Below, in pieces: positions 21,919-31,927 of a DNA stretch of 64,000 nt. The stretch covers positions 62,001-126,000 of the forward strand of contig NZ_KB976986.1 of the NCBI RefSeq assembly GCF_000399665.1, read 5' to 3'. The stretch is from Acinetobacter calcoaceticus ANC 3811. GTDB lineage: Bacteria > Pseudomonadota > Gammaproteobacteria > Pseudomonadales > Moraxellaceae. The position numbers and the translations under genes are program-made. Position 1 is the stretch's first letter. Every line of letters begins with the position of its first letter. The notes below the pieces were generated by a model. It was not told the DNA's origin. It searched no databases and was given only the letters and a program-made list of their open reading frames with translations.

Positions 21919-23325
21919 ATGTCGAATCAAAATCTGAGTGAGTCTCATGAACAAGGTGAGCTCCATCGTAGCCTCTCAAATCGGCATTTACAGCTGATCG
22001 CGATTGGCGGTGCAATTGGTACAGGATTGTTTATGGGATCAGGCAAAACGATTAGTCTTGCAGGGCCCTCAATCTTATTTATTTACCTGATCATTGGTGT
22101 GATGGTGTTTTTTGTCATGCGTGCGCTTGGCGAATTACTTCTTTCAAATCTTGCCTATAAATCATTTATTGATTTCACAACAGATTTAATTGGCCCATGG
22201 GCAGGTTATTTTGTCGGTTGGACCTATTGGCTGTGTTGGATCACCATTGGTATTGCTGATCTTTCTGCAATTATCTATTACTTACAATTCTTCAATAATG
22301 GTCTACCTTTCTCACCTGTCGAAGGTGCCATGATCAGTGTTGCAGCCATCGTATTCATTATGGGTTTGAACTTGTTAACAGTTCGCCTGTTTGGTGAATT
22401 AGAGTTTTGGTTTGCGCTTATCAAAATCCTAGCAATCATTATTTTAATTGCTGTGGGTTTATGGATGATCTTTACGGGCTTTACTTCGACTACAGGTGAA
22501 GTTGCTTCATTTACTCATTTGTGGGCAAATGGCGGGTTCTTCCCGACGGGTGTACATGGCTTCTTGGCAGGTTTCCAGATTGCGATTTTTGCTTTCGTTG
22601 GTGTAGAACTTGTCGGAACAACGGCTGCGGAAACTAAAGATCCTGAACGTAATTTGCCTAAAGCAATTAACTCAATTCCAATTCGTATCATTATTTTCTA
22701 TGTGCTCGCATTAGTTATTGTAATGTCTGTAACACCATGGAATCGAATTGATCCAGCGATCAGCCCATTTGTAAACTTGTTTAGTCAAGCAGGTGTTGCA
22801 GCAGCAGCAATCTTAATGAATTTGGTTGTGTTGTCATCTGTAATGTCATCAATGAACAGTGGTGTGTTTTCAACAAGCCGTATGTTGTTTGGTCTATCTC
22901 GTGAAGATCAGGGACCAAAAGCTTTTGGTAAATTGAACAGACGTGCAGTACCTGCAAATGCATTGTATTTCTCTGCTGCGTGTTTATTGTTAGGTGCAGC
23001 ATTACAATATTTTGTACCAAATACCGTTGAGGCATTTACGCTTGCAACAACACTTTCAACGATTCTGTTCATTTGCGTGTGGTTACTCATTATCTGGAGT
23101 TATATCCGTTATTACACTACGCGTCCTGAGCTGCATGCAAAATCAACATTTAAATTACCGGGCGGCCTATTTACATGTTGGATCACGATTATTTTCTTTA
23201 TTGGTATGATTTACGTGTTGTCTTTAGAGCCTGATACATTTAAAGCGCTTAAAGTCAGCCCAATTTGGTTTGTTATCTTGATCATTGGTTATTTCTTCTT
23301 CTATAAACCGCGTCATAAAAAATAA
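21919..23325 (+). CDS. cycA: CycA-like D-serine/D-alanine/glycine permease
   Basis: A 468-residue amino acid/proton symporter of the APC superfamily with about 12 membrane segments. The first segment has the conserved LIAIGGAIGTGLFMGSG (about residues 26-42). The blocks VMRALGELLLSNLAYKSF and DLIGPWAGYFVGWTYWLCWI closely follow E. coli CycA. FAFVGVELVGTTAAETKDPE is the usual substrate-binding segment. It would import glycine, alanine and D-amino acids; the exact range cannot be read from sequence. It stands alone with its own terminator. Confidence 0.85.
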   Translation: MSNQNLSESHEQGELHRSLSNRHLQLIAIGGAIGTGLFMGSGKTISLAGPSILFIYLIIGVMVFFVMRALGELLLSNLAYKSFIDFTTDLIGPWAGYFVGWTYWLCWITIGIADLSAIIYYLQFFNNGLPFSPVEGAMISVAAIVFIMGLNLLTVRLFGELEFWFALIKILAIIILIAVGLWMIFTGFTSTTGEVASFTHLWANGGFFPTGVHGFLAGFQIAIFAFVGVELVGTTAAETKDPERNLPKAINSIPIRIIIFYVLALVIVMSVTPWNRIDPAISPFVNLFSQAGVAAAAILMNLVVLSSVMSSMNSGVFSTSRMLFGLSREDQGPKAFGKLNRRAVPANALYFSAACLLLGAALQYFVPNTVEAFTLATTLSTILFICVWLLIIWSYIRYYTTRPELHAKSTFKLPGGLFTCWITIIFFIGMIYVLSLEPDTFKALKVSPIWFVILIIGYFFFYKPRHKK

Positions 23326-23347
23326 TTAAATTTATTTAGTTATGATG

Positions 23348-23376
23348 AAACGCCAGCTTTAAAGCTGGCGTTTTTT
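23348..23376 (+). terminator. cycA terminator
   Basis: AAACGCCAGCTTT / AAAGCTGGCGTTT, a perfect palindrome running into a T run. Confidence 0.92.
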
Positions 23377-23465
23377 ATGCATATTGTTTTTCTCTTTAAG
23401 TTTACTCTTTAGCCGCTTGCATGATCACGGTATACTGCATCGAATTGTTTAAATCAGGTGCTCAG

Positions 23466-23690
23466 ATGCGTCGTGTCATTTGCCTCATCAGTTTATTAAG
23501 CAGCAGTGTTTTGCTTAGTGCTTGTGGTCAGTCAGGAGTATTACAACTACCTTCTGATCCAAATTATGACAAACGTGCAAAATACTTGCTCTATCGTAAT
23601 AAAGAACCAAAACAAGCTGTGCAACAGGATGAACAAGCTGATCAGTCAGTTGAATCATCATCAGTTCCAACCCAAACAACATCACCTTAA
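23466..23690 (+). CDS. lptM: LptM-like small lipoprotein (YifL)
   Basis: A 74-residue lipoprotein. A signal peptide (MRRVICLISLLSSSVLLSAC) with lipobox LSAC is followed by GQSGVLQLP, the short conserved motif of LptM/YifL, then a Gln/Ser-rich tail. In E. coli LptM assists assembly of the LptDE LPS translocon. The frame extends to an earlier ATG at 23421, but the signal peptide begins at 23466, so that start is chosen. It lies directly before lysA and dapF, the same order found in pseudomonads, which supports the call. Confidence 0.82.
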   Translation: MRRVICLISLLSSSVLLSACGQSGVLQLPSDPNYDKRAKYLLYRNKEPKQAVQQDEQADQSVESSSVPTQTTSP

Positions 23691-23712
23691 GCTTTGAAAT
23701 AAGGACACATTC

Positions 23713-24963
23713 ATGAGTTTCACTCGCATTAATGGAGTATTGCATGCAGAGCAATGTTCTCTGGAGCAGCTTGCGCAGCAATTTGGCACACCGTTGTATG
23801 TTTATTCAAAAGCAGCTTTTGAAAAACATTACTTAGATATGGATCGTGCTTTTGACTTTATTGATCATCAAATCTGTTTTGCGGTGAAATCTAACTCAAA
23901 TTTAGCTGTTCTTAATGTATTGGCAAAACTTGGTGCTGGTTTTGATATCGTATCAGGTGGTGAGCTTGCACGTGTTTTAAAAGCGGGTGGAGATGCATCT
24001 AAAGTCGTTTTTTCGGGTTTAGGTAAAACCGAAGTCGATATCGAAACATCTTTAAATGTAGGCATTGCTTGCTTTAACGTAGAGTCTTATGCAGAACTAG
24101 ATCGACTTCAAAAAGTTGCAGCTCGTCTAGGCAAAAAAGCGCCGATTTCTTTACGTGTCAATCCAGACGTAGATGCAAAAACACATCCTTATATTTCAAC
24201 AGGCCTTAAAGAAAATAAATTTGGTATTCCAAGTGATACCGTTTATGAAACCTATCAATATGCTGCATCTTTACCAAACCTTGAGATTATTGGAATCGAC
24301 TGCCACATTGGTTCGCAATTAACCGAGACTAAACCATTCGTTGATGCTTTAGATCGTGTCATGTTGATGATCGAAGAATTAAAAAAACTTGGTATCAATC
24401 TTAAACACATTGATATCGGTGGTGGTTTAGGTGTTTGTTATAAAGATGAAACGCCGCCAAGTGTTGAAGAATATGCGAACTCAATGAAACCTGCTTTAGA
24501 AAAGTTAGGTCTTAAAGTGTATATGGAACCGGGCCGTAGCATTAGTGCAAATGCAGGTGTGCTTTTAACCAAAGTTGATTTGCTCAAGCCAACGACTCAC
24601 CGCAACTTTGCTATTATTGATGCTGCAATGAATGATTTGATCCGCCCTGCATTATATGAAGCGTGGATGGATATCCAACCTGTGGTACCAAGTTCAGATA
24701 CTGAAGAAAAAACTTGGGATCTTGTTGGCGCAATCTGTGAGACAGGTGACTTCATTGGTAAAGATCGTTCATTAGCGTTAAAAGAAAATGACTTGTTAGC
24801 TGTTCTCGGTGCTGGTGCTTATGGTTTTGTAATGAGTTCAAATTACAATACACGTGGACGTGCTGCAGAAGTGATGGTGTCTGGCGATAAAGCACATTTG
24901 ATTCGTGAGCGTGAAACAGTTGAATCCCTTTGGGAAAAAGAAAGTTTATTGCCTGAGGAGTAA
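23713..24963 (+). CDS. lysA: Diaminopimelate decarboxylase
   Basis: A 416-residue PLP enzyme that makes L-lysine from meso-diaminopimelate. The PLP lysine is Lys59 in [44 protein letters not shown] and [11 protein letters not shown] bind PLP phosphate and substrate. CETGDF provides the active-site Cys from the partner subunit. It has the complete alanine-racemase-like fold and typical length. It is in operon with lptM and, 5 bases downstream, dapF, so the last two steps around meso-DAP are co-expressed. Confidence 0.96.
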   Translation: MSFTRINGVLHAEQCSLEQLAQQFGTPLYVYSKAAFEKHYLDMDRAFDFIDHQICFAVKSNSNLAVLNVLAKLGAGFDIVSGGELARVLKAGGDASKVVFSGLGKTEVDIETSLNVGIACFNVESYAELDRLQKVAARLGKKAPISLRVNPDVDAKTHPYISTGLKENKFGIPSDTVYETYQYAASLPNLEIIGIDCHIGSQLTETKPFVDALDRVMLMIEELKKLGINLKHIDIGGGLGVCYKDETPPSVEEYANSMKPALEKLGLKVYMEPGRSISANAGVLLTKVDLLKPTTHRNFAIIDAAMNDLIRPALYEAWMDIQPVVPSSDTEEKTWDLVGAICETGDFIGKDRSLALKENDLLAVLGAGAYGFVMSSNYNTRGRAAEVMVSGDKAHLIRERETVESLWEKESLLPEE

Positions 24964-24968
24964 ATGTA

Positions 24969-25814
24969 ATGTTGTTAGAATTTACTAAAATGCATGGCCT
25001 AGGCAATGACTTTATGGTGGTTGATCTGATCAGCCAACGTGCCTATTTAGATACAGAAACAATTCAACGCTTAGCCGATCGCCATTTTGGCATCGGTTTT
25101 GATCAGCTTTTAATTGTTGAACCACCAGATTTACCAGAAGCAGATTTTAAATATCGTATTTTTAATGCTGATGGTTCTGAAGTTGAACAATGTGGTAACG
25201 GTGTACGCTGTTTTGCTCGCTTTGTACATGAGCGTCATTTAACAACAAAAACAAGTATTACTGTTCAAACCAAAGCAGGAATTGTCAAACCTGAACTAGG
25301 GCAAAACGGTTGGGTCCGCGTGAATATGGGTTACCCGAAATTTTTGCCAAATGAAATTCCATTCATTGCTGAACAACCAGAAGCTTTATATACACTTGAG
25401 TTAGCCAATGACCAAAACATTAGTATTGATGTGGTCAATATGGGCAATCCTCACGCTGTCACTATTGTTCCTGATGTACTCACAGCAGATGTTGCTGGTA
25501 TTGGTCCGCAAGTTGAATCACATAAACGTTTCCCTGAACGTGTTAACGCTGGATTTATGCAAGTGATTGATGAAAACCATGTGCGCCTTCGTGTATTTGA
25601 ACGTGGAGTAGGTGAAACACTTGCATGCGGTACAGGGGCTTGTGCTGCTGCGGTAAGTGGCATGCGCCGTGGCTTACTGGGTAATTCAGTGGAAGTTGAA
25701 TTGGCTGGCGGTAAGCTACAAATCGAATGGCAAGAAGGTGATGTGGTCTGGATGACAGGTCCAACAACTCATGTTTATGATGGGCGTTTGGATTTACGTT
25801 ATTTCCAAGGCTAA
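24969..25814 (+). CDS. dapF: Diaminopimelate epimerase
   Basis: A 281-residue DapF, which interconverts LL- and meso-diaminopimelate for lysine and peptidoglycan. The two catalytic cysteines are visible: Cys75 in [15 protein letters not shown] and Cys220 in [14 protein letters not shown]. The N-terminal [11 protein letters not shown] is the family signature. It follows lysA by 5 bases and is ended by a strong terminator. Confidence 0.97.
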   Translation: MLLEFTKMHGLGNDFMVVDLISQRAYLDTETIQRLADRHFGIGFDQLLIVEPPDLPEADFKYRIFNADGSEVEQCGNGVRCFARFVHERHLTTKTSITVQTKAGIVKPELGQNGWVRVNMGYPKFLPNEIPFIAEQPEALYTLELANDQNISIDVVNMGNPHAVTIVPDVLTADVAGIGPQVESHKRFPERVNAGFMQVIDENHVRLRVFERGVGETLACGTGACAAAVSGMRRGLLGNSVEVELAGGKLQIEWQEGDVVWMTGPTTHVYDGRLDLRYFQG

Positions 25815-25829
25815 ATTAGATTTGTCTTA

Positions 25830-25860
25830 GGGAAAAGGCCAAATAAGGCCTTTTCCCTTT
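25830..25860 (+). terminator. Terminator after dapF
   Basis: GGGAAAAGGCC / GGCCTTTTCCC, an 11-bp stem around AAATAA followed by TTTATT. It separates the lysine genes from the next two genes. Confidence 0.88.
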
Positions 25861-25893
25861 ATTATTTTTACAAGAATAAATATTGAGAGAAAA

Positions 25894-26817
25894 ATGCAAA
25901 ATAGAATTAGAGGAGCAATTTATGGGTTGCTGATTGGTGATGCAGTCGGTGTGCCATATGAATTTAATTCAGCTTTGCAGCTTCCACTTTACTCACATAT
26001 TGATATGATTCCACCTAAAGATTTTAGGCGAACTTATCCTGATATTCCAATTGGAACATGGTCAGATGATGGAGCTCAAGCTCTATGTTTATTAGCATCA
26101 CTATTGCATTGTCAGAAACTCGATAGTATCGATTTTGCTAACCGTCTTCGCAATTGGTACCGTTATGGTTATATGGCGGTTGATTATCAAGTGTTTGATA
26201 TTGGAGTGCAAACTGCTCAGGCGTTACAACGTTATGAAGCTGGAGTATCTGTAGAAGAGATGGCTAATACAGATGAACATTCGAATGGTAATGGAGCGTT
26301 GATGCGTACATTACCTGTGGCATTATGGCATAGGGGATCTGATCAGCAATTAGTTGAGTTAGCCTATCAGCAGTCTCATTTGACGCATGCTCATCTTCGA
26401 TCAAAAATTTGCTGTGCTTTATATTGCCTATGGGCAAAATATTTATTGAAAGGACAATCAGTTAATGATGCTTGGAAATCTAGTATTTCCATACTGATGC
26501 AACTTTATAAAAATAGTGTTAATGAACAACAAGAACTTAATCATATTATTGATTCAACACATGAGAAAGAAATATCGGGCAGTGGTTACGTAGTGGATTG
26601 TTTACATTCAGCTCGTTTCGCTCTGCAACAAGATAATTATGAAGATGTGATTAAAACAGCTATTGCCTTAGGAAAAGATACTGATACAACCGCTTGTGTT
26701 GCAGGAGGATTGGCAGGAATTGTGTTTGGATATGAAGGGATTCCACAAATATGGTTACAGCAGTTAAGAGGGAAAGAATTGCTAGAGCCGCTATTAACAC
26801 GATTAGAAGAAGTATGA
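25894..26817 (+). CDS. ADP-ribosylglycohydrolase-family protein
   Basis: A 307-residue member of the DraG/ARH family, which removes ADP-ribose from proteins or related conjugates using two magnesium ions. GDAVGVPYEF (residues 15-24), TWSDDGAQAL with the acidic metal ligands (57-60), NGNGALMRTLPVAL and GKDTDTTACVAGGLAG supply the metal-binding blocks. It has the typical length and is complete. It starts 34 bases after the dapF terminator and ends two bases before the next gene, so the two downstream genes are co-transcribed. The substrate is unknown. No ADP-ribosyltransferase gene is nearby. Confidence 0.88.
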   Translation: MQNRIRGAIYGLLIGDAVGVPYEFNSALQLPLYSHIDMIPPKDFRRTYPDIPIGTWSDDGAQALCLLASLLHCQKLDSIDFANRLRNWYRYGYMAVDYQVFDIGVQTAQALQRYEAGVSVEEMANTDEHSNGNGALMRTLPVALWHRGSDQQLVELAYQQSHLTHAHLRSKICCALYCLWAKYLLKGQSVNDAWKSSISILMQLYKNSVNEQQELNHIIDSTHEKEISGSGYVVDCLHSARFALQQDNYEDVIKTAIALGKDTDTTACVAGGLAGIVFGYEGIPQIWLQQLRGKELLEPLLTRLEEV

Positions 26818-26818
26818 C

Positions 26819-27421
26819 ATGAATTTAATTTTCTTACCCGGTGCATCAGGCAGTACGACATTTTGGCATCCCTTAATTGAAAAATTACCTCAGCATTACC
26901 ACACAAAAATTATTGGTTACCCCGGTTTCGGAGATACACCTGAATCCTTTGAGGTCAAAAGTTTTGAAGACCTAACAAGTTATGTGGTCAATCAAATTAA
27001 TGAAGAATCTGTAATTATTGCGCAATCTATGGGTGGCATTTTTGCTGTTGCGGCAGCGTTGCAAAAACCTCAAATGGTGAAAGGGCTGGTTTTGATTGCA
27101 ACTTCTGGTGGAATCAACCTTGAAAGATTTAATGTACAAGACTGGCGTGAAGCATACCGCCAAGCATTTTTAAAATATCCAGATTGGTTTGTTACCACTA
27201 ATGCCAACTATGAAGAGTTTTTGTCAGATATAAACGTTGAAACTTTATTAATCTGGGGCGATAACGATCCAGTGAGCCCCGTTCAGGTGGGTCAATATTT
27301 AAATCAAAAATTTGAAAAGTCGACGTTATATATTGTGAAAAATGGAGACCATCAATTAGCAGAAAAACATGCCGATGAAGTTTCAGTTCAAATAAAAACC
27401 TACTTAGAAGAACTAAAGTAA
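26819..27421 (+). CDS. Alpha/beta hydrolase
   Basis: A 200-residue alpha/beta-hydrolase-fold protein. An oxyanion region LPGASGSTTFW at the N-terminus is followed by the nucleophile elbow AQSMGG (Ser70), an acid in WGDNDPVSPVQ and the histidine in NGDHQLAEKH. No lid domain is evident, so it is a minimal member. The substrate cannot be told. It begins 2 bases after the ADP-ribosylglycohydrolase stop, so translation is coupled. Confidence 0.83.
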   Translation: MNLIFLPGASGSTTFWHPLIEKLPQHYHTKIIGYPGFGDTPESFEVKSFEDLTSYVVNQINEESVIIAQSMGGIFAVAAALQKPQMVKGLVLIATSGGINLERFNVQDWREAYRQAFLKYPDWFVTTNANYEEFLSDINVETLLIWGDNDPVSPVQVGQYLNQKFEKSTLYIVKNGDHQLAEKHADEVSVQIKTYLEELK

Positions 27422-27439
27422 GTTTTTAAGTCTTATTTA

Positions 27440-27465
27440 GCGTGCTATCTATCAGCACGCTTTTT
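27440..27465. terminator. Terminator after the hydrolase gene
   Basis: GCGTGCT / AGCACGC around ATCTATC, followed by T5. It lies between the convergent hydrolase and LysE-family genes. Confidence 0.82.
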
Positions 27466-27470
27466 AAAAT

Positions 27471-28094
27471 TTATCTTTTACTCAAAGCCAATTTCAAAGC
27501 AAACAACACAAAAATACTGCCAGTAATTCGGTCCATATATTTCACAAATTTGGGTTGCTTAAGATAACGTGACAGTGGCTGCATAGCCAAAATTAATAAA
27601 ATTGACCATAAGGTTCCAATCACCACATGAATCATTACAAGGCCCATAATCCAAGTGACAGCCGATGCTTGTGGTGGAATAAATTGTGGAAGAAATGAAA
27701 TATAAAAAATACCGACTTTGGGATTAAGTAAGTTACCCCAAAAACCTTTAATAAACCAATTCTGTGAACAAGGGACATTTGAGTTGTTTTCTTGCATGTC
27801 TGCAAGTTGGCTACGTGGTTTTAAAATCATATTTAAACCCAGCCAGGCAAGGTAAGCAGCTCCCATCCATTTCAAAATATTAAAGGCTAGATCAGAAGCC
27901 ATGAGCAAAGCCCCTAGACCACAAGCAACCACAATTCCCCATGCAATACAGCCTAGGCTAATACCTACCGCTGCTTGAAATGCTTTCGATTTACCTTCAA
28001 GAGTAGCGGTACGAATAATTAAAGTCGTATCCAGACCCGGTGTAAGCGTAAGTAAAGTAATGGCAATTAAATAAGGAATGAGTATGTTAGTCAT
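27471..28094 (-). CDS. LysE/RhtB-family amino acid exporter
   Basis: I take the ATG at 28094 (207 residues), which gives the usual N-terminus MTNILIPYLIAITLLTLTPG; the frame runs on upstream without support. About six membrane segments are seen, and TPGLDTTLIIRTATLEGKSK is the conserved first loop. FWGNLLNPKVGIFYISFLPQFI is the second signature of the family. Members export threonine, homoserine, leucine or other amino acids; the substrate is not known. It lies divergent from xerC. Confidence 0.85.
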   Translation of the reverse strand: MTNILIPYLIAITLLTLTPGLDTTLIIRTATLEGKSKAFQAAVGISLGCIAWGIVVACGLGALLMASDLAFNILKWMGAAYLAWLGLNMILKPRSQLADMQENNSNVPCSQNWFIKGFWGNLLNPKVGIFYISFLPQFIPPQASAVTWIMGLVMIHVVIGTLWSILLILAMQPLSRYLKQPKFVKYMDRITGSIFVLFALKLALSKR

Positions 28095-28224
28095 GACAGC
28101 AGGGTTCCGACGAATACTTAAAATGAAGTGTAATATATAAGGTAGTGAGTTGTTGCGCTGTACGATCTTAAATTTCCTGAACAACTACTTTTTGATACAC
28201 TGAAAAAATAAAATGAGCAAATAA

Positions 28225-29157
28225 ATGGAGAGCAATTTGGATTTTGCATTACAGCTGCTCTCAATGTGGTTAAAAGAAAGAAAAATTCAGAACCAGTCTG
28301 AGCACACGATTACGGCTTATGAAAGAGATGTTAAAAGCTTTCTTGAGTTCTGTGAACACAAACAACTAGATTTAAGAAATATTGAAGCTTCAGATTTACG
28401 TGAATATTTGGCTCAGCGTGTTGAGCAAGACCAGTTAAGCTCAAGCAGTATGCAGCGTCATCTCACTTCAATTCGCCAGTTTATGAAATGGGCTGAACAA
28501 GGGAAATATTTAGAAATTAACCCTACTGATGATTTTAAGCTCAAACGTCAGCCTAGACCTTTGCCGGGTATGATCGACATAGAAACGGTTAATCAAATTT
28601 TAGATCAGCCTATACCTGAAAAACCAATTGATCAGCAATTGTGGTTAAGAGATAAAGCCATGCTCGAGTTACTTTACTCAAGTGGTTTGCGTCTGGCTGA
28701 ACTGCAAGGCTTAACGATTAAAGATATCGATTTTAACCGACAACTGGTACGTATTACGGGTAAAGGAAACAAAACCCGTATTGTACCATTTGGGAAAAAG
28801 GCGAAAGAAAGCCTATTGAATTGGCTAAAAATTTATAAAATCTGGAAAGGCCATTTTGATCAAAATGCTTTTGTTTTTATTTCTCAAAGAGGTGGCGTGT
28901 TAACCCCGCGGCAAATCGAAAAGCGTGTAAAGCTTCAAGCGCAAAGAGCAGGTGTGAATGTAGATTTGCATCCTCATTTATTACGACATTGTTTTGCTAG
29001 CCATATGTTATCAAGTAGTGGTGATTTGCGATCAGTACAAGAAATGTTAGGCCACAGTAATTTGTCTACGACACAAATTTATACGCATATCGATTTTGAT
29101 CATTTGGCACAAGTCTATGATCGAGCTCATCCGAGAGCACAAAAGAATGAACACTAA
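28225..29157 (+). CDS. xerC: Tyrosine recombinase XerC
   Basis: A 310-residue tyrosine recombinase that resolves chromosome dimers at dif with XerD. The N-terminal SAM-like core-binding domain covers about residues 6-95. The catalytic residues are the Arg in SSGLRLAELQGL, Lys in TGKGNKTR, His and Arg in HLLRHCFASHM, His in LGHSNLSTTQIYTHI and the nucleophile Tyr286. The nearby dapF supports the XerC call over a phage integrase, because dapF and xerC are close neighbours in many gammaproteobacteria. Confidence 0.93.
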   Translation: MESNLDFALQLLSMWLKERKIQNQSEHTITAYERDVKSFLEFCEHKQLDLRNIEASDLREYLAQRVEQDQLSSSSMQRHLTSIRQFMKWAEQGKYLEINPTDDFKLKRQPRPLPGMIDIETVNQILDQPIPEKPIDQQLWLRDKAMLELLYSSGLRLAELQGLTIKDIDFNRQLVRITGKGNKTRIVPFGKKAKESLLNWLKIYKIWKGHFDQNAFVFISQRGGVLTPRQIEKRVKLQAQRAGVNVDLHPHLLRHCFASHMLSSSGDLRSVQEMLGHSNLSTTQIYTHIDFDHLAQVYDRAHPRAQKNEH

Positions 29158-29728
29158 ACAAGGTTTGATTTTATCACTTGATCAAGATGCATTTAGGCAA
29201 TGTAGTATCTTGATTGAGACAATTTTACAGGAATATCAAACTACGATTGAGACTGATTATCAAGGATACTTAAATCACTGTAAACGTGTGGCAGCATGCT
29301 GTTTAATATTAAACCAAGAGAGTAGTGAAGAAACTATACATAAAATAGCGATTGCAGTTGCCTTTCATGATATTGGGATATGGACAAGTAAAACAATTGA
29401 TTATTTAGAGCCATCTGTCAAAGTGATGTTAAGTTATTTGACTTTGCATCGATTATTAGATTGGCAAATAGAAATAACATTGATGATTACAGAACATCAT
29501 AAATTAACAACGACAAAGTGTTCAGAATATCCATTGGTTGAATATTTTAGACAAGCTGACTATGCAGATTTTTCTTTAGGCTTATTACGTTCAAATATTC
29601 CAAAAAGTGAATTTAAAAAGCTAACGCATCAATATCCAAATGCTGGATTCCATAAAATGCTATTTTATTTAGGGTTGAATCGCTTTTTACAAAAGCCTTG
29701 GAGTCCTTTGCCTATGTTTAAATGGTAA
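29147..29728 (+). CDS. HD-domain phosphohydrolase-like protein
   Basis: A 193-residue protein. The ATG at 29147 overlaps the last codons of xerC by 11 bases. HD-superfamily features are the His in LNHCKRVAACCLIL, the HD pair in IAVAFHDIGIWTS (about residues 78-79) and HH in MITEHHKLTTTKC, consistent with a metal-dependent hydrolase acting on phosphate esters. No GAF, PAS or nucleotide-sensing part is attached. The overlap with xerC suggests coupled translation, but no functional link is known. Confidence 0.78.
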   Translation: MNTKQGLILSLDQDAFRQCSILIETILQEYQTTIETDYQGYLNHCKRVAACCLILNQESSEETIHKIAIAVAFHDIGIWTSKTIDYLEPSVKVMLSYLTLHRLLDWQIEITLMITEHHKLTTTKCSEYPLVEYFRQADYADFSLGLLRSNIPKSEFKKLTHQYPNAGFHKMLFYLGLNRFLQKPWSPLPMFKW

Positions 29729-30178
29729 CTTAATATTTTGTTTTTAATAGAAATATATGCTGAGAAATTAAGTGATTAGCAGTAAATGGCTTTTTATTTT
29801 GTTCAACATTTATTTCATGGATGTTCTTACCTAATTGCCAGTTTTTCAGAGTACCTTGAGTACTTTCATTGGGTGAAGAAATGATGTTTTTGTTGTTTTT
29901 TTATTCACTAAAATTGAAGGGTTTTAATCTATCGTATTTGTTAAAATATCAAGAAATTCAAGGTTTAAAATTTGTTTGGCTTATTTGCTAAATTCATTGA
30001 GCGAATAAGCAATTTGAATTAGTGAACTGGGCATTTCATCTTTTTTATAGCAGTAGCGAAAATTGTGACTTGACCGAAATGCCAAACACATTGCAAGATA
30101 GGGTACCTAAAAAATTTTAATTGAAGAGTTAATATACTTTTCTCAACATTTACTTTTGCTAGAACAGCCGAGGATTAC
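29729..30178. other. Intergenic region before etfBA
   Basis: About 450 AT-rich bases with no gene that I would call. The etfB promoter should lie here; TTGACC (30071-30076) is a possible -35 but no matching -10 is convincing. Confidence 0.4.
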
Positions 30179-30928
30179 ATGAAGGCTCTTGTTGCTGTAA
30201 AACGCGTGGTTGATGCCAACGTCAAAGTTCGTGTTAAGCCGGACAATAGTGGGGTTGACTTAACTAACGTTAAAATGTCAATTAACCCATTTTGTGAAAT
30301 CGCAGTGGAAGAAGCGGTTCGCTTAAAAGAAAAAGGAACAGTATCAGAAATCGTTGTTGTTTCTGTTGGTCCTAAAGAAGCTCAAGAACAAATCCGTTCT
30401 GCAATGGCTTTGGGTGCAGACCGCGGTATTTTAGTTGAAACTACTGATGAAATTGGCGCTTTAGAAGTTGCTAAAATTTTAAAAGGTATTGTTGATGCTG
30501 AAAAACCAGAACTTATCCTTCTTGGTAAACAAGCAATTGATGATGACTCTAACCAAGTAGGTCAAATGCTTGGCGCATTATTAGGTGCGGGCCAAGGTAC
30601 ATTCGCTTCTGAAGTGAAAGTTGATGGCGGCAAAGTACAAGTAACTCGTGAAGTTGACGGTGGTTTACAAACTGTTGAACTGGCACTTCCAGCAATCATT
30701 ACAACTGACTTGCGTTTGAATGAGCCACGTTATGCAGCATTGCCTAACATCATGAAAGCTCGTAAGAAGCCACTTGATACTAAATCTCCTGCTGATTATG
30801 GCGTTACAGCTGGTACTAAGCTTAAAACTGTTAAAGTTGAAGCTCCAGCAGAACGTAAAGCTGGCGTACAAGTGAAATCTGTAGATGAGCTTGTTGAAAA
30901 ATTGAAAAATGAAGCGAAAGTGATCTAA
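30179..30928 (+). CDS. etfB: Electron transfer flavoprotein, beta subunit
   Basis: A 249-residue Etf[21 protein letters not shown] and the AMP/ADP-binding [19 protein letters not shown] (about residues 121-139) are family signatures, as is the loop [21 protein letters not shown]. With EtfA it carries electrons from acyl-CoA dehydrogenases to the ETF:quinone oxidoreductase in the membrane. The alpha subunit gene follows after 17 bases. It is complete. Confidence 0.97.
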   Translation: MKALVAVKRVVDANVKVRVKPDNSGVDLTNVKMSINPFCEIAVEEAVRLKEKGTVSEIVVVSVGPKEAQEQIRSAMALGADRGILVETTDEIGALEVAKILKGIVDAEKPELILLGKQAIDDDSNQVGQMLGALLGAGQGTFASEVKVDGGKVQVTREVDGGLQTVELALPAIITTDLRLNEPRYAALPNIMKARKKPLDTKSPADYGVTAGTKLKTVKVEAPAERKAGVQVKSVDELVEKLKNEAKVI

Positions 30929-30945
30929 TACGGAAGGATAAAATC

Positions 30946-31878
30946 ATGAGTATTTTAGTTATCGCTGATCACAACAACCAAGTACTTAACGGTGCTACGT
31001 TAAACGTTGTTGCTGCAGCACAAAAAATCGGTGGTGATATTACTGTATTAGTTGCTGGTTCTGGTGCTCAGGCAGTTGCTGATGCTGCTGCTAAAGTTGC
31101 TGGTGTAAGCAAGGTTTTACTTGCTGACAATGCTGCTTATGCAAACCAATTAGCTGAAAACGTTGCTGCTTTAGTTGCTGATTTGGCTAAAGGTTACAAA
31201 TACGTATTAGCTGCTTCTACAACGACTGGTAAGAACATTCTTCCACGTGTTGCCGCTCTTCTTGATGTAAGCATGATCACAGACATTATTTCTGTTGAAT
31301 CAGCTAACACATTCAAGCGTCCGATCTACGCAGGTAACGCGATTGCGACTGTTCAATCTGACGAAGCAATCATTGTTGGTACAGTTCGTGGTACAGCATT
31401 TGATCCAGTAGCTGCTGAAGGTGGTTCTGCTGCGGTTGAAGCAGTAAGTGAAGCGAAAGATGCAGGTATTTCTAATTTTGTATCTGAAGAAATCGTGAAA
31501 CTTGACCGTCCAGAATTAACTGCGGCTCGCATCGTAGTTTCTGGTGGTCGTGGTGTAGGTTCTGGTGAGAACTACCATAAAGTACTTGATCCATTAGCTG
31601 ACAAGCTTGGTGCAGCACAAGGTGCTTCACGTGCAGCAGTTGATGCGGGCTTCGTACCTAACGATTTCCAAGTTGGTCAAACTGGTAAGATCGTTGCACC
31701 TGACCTTTATGTTGCTGTAGGTATTTCTGGTGCGATCCAGCATTTAGCTGGTATGAAAGATTCTAAAGTTATTGTTGCAATCAACAAAGACGAAGAAGCG
31801 CCAATCAACAGTGTTGCTGACTACTGGTTAGTTGGTGATTTGAACACTGTAGTACCAGAGTTAGTATCTAAACTTTAA
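30946..31878 (+). CDS. etfA: Electron transfer flavoprotein, alpha subunit
   Basis: A 310-residue EtfA with the FAD-binding C-terminal signature: [14 protein letters not shown], then [40 protein letters not shown] and [20 protein letters not shown]. It forms the heterodimer with EtfB. AAGGA lies ahead of the ATG. The gene ends just before a strong terminator, so etfBA is a two-gene operon. Confidence 0.97.
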   Translation: MSILVIADHNNQVLNGATLNVVAAAQKIGGDITVLVAGSGAQAVADAAAKVAGVSKVLLADNAAYANQLAENVAALVADLAKGYKYVLAASTTTGKNILPRVAALLDVSMITDIISVESANTFKRPIYAGNAIATVQSDEAIIVGTVRGTAFDPVAAEGGSAAVEAVSEAKDAGISNFVSEEIVKLDRPELTAARIVVSGGRGVGSGENYHKVLDPLADKLGAAQGASRAAVDAGFVPNDFQVGQTGKIVAPDLYVAVGISGAIQHLAGMKDSKVIVAINKDEEAPINSVADYWLVGDLNTVVPELVSKL

Positions 31879-31900
31879 TCTTCATTGATTAAAGTCGAAG

Positions 31901-31927
31901 AACCCTTAGTTTTTACTAAGGGTTTTT
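31901..31927 (+). terminator. etfBA terminator
   Basis: AACCCTTAG / CTAAGGGTT with a short T-rich loop, followed by a T run. Confidence 0.88.

Noticed and set aside
28225..29157. Tyrosine recombinase as a phage or integron integrase
   Set aside because: The length, the match to XerC and the nearby dapF fit the housekeeping recombinase.
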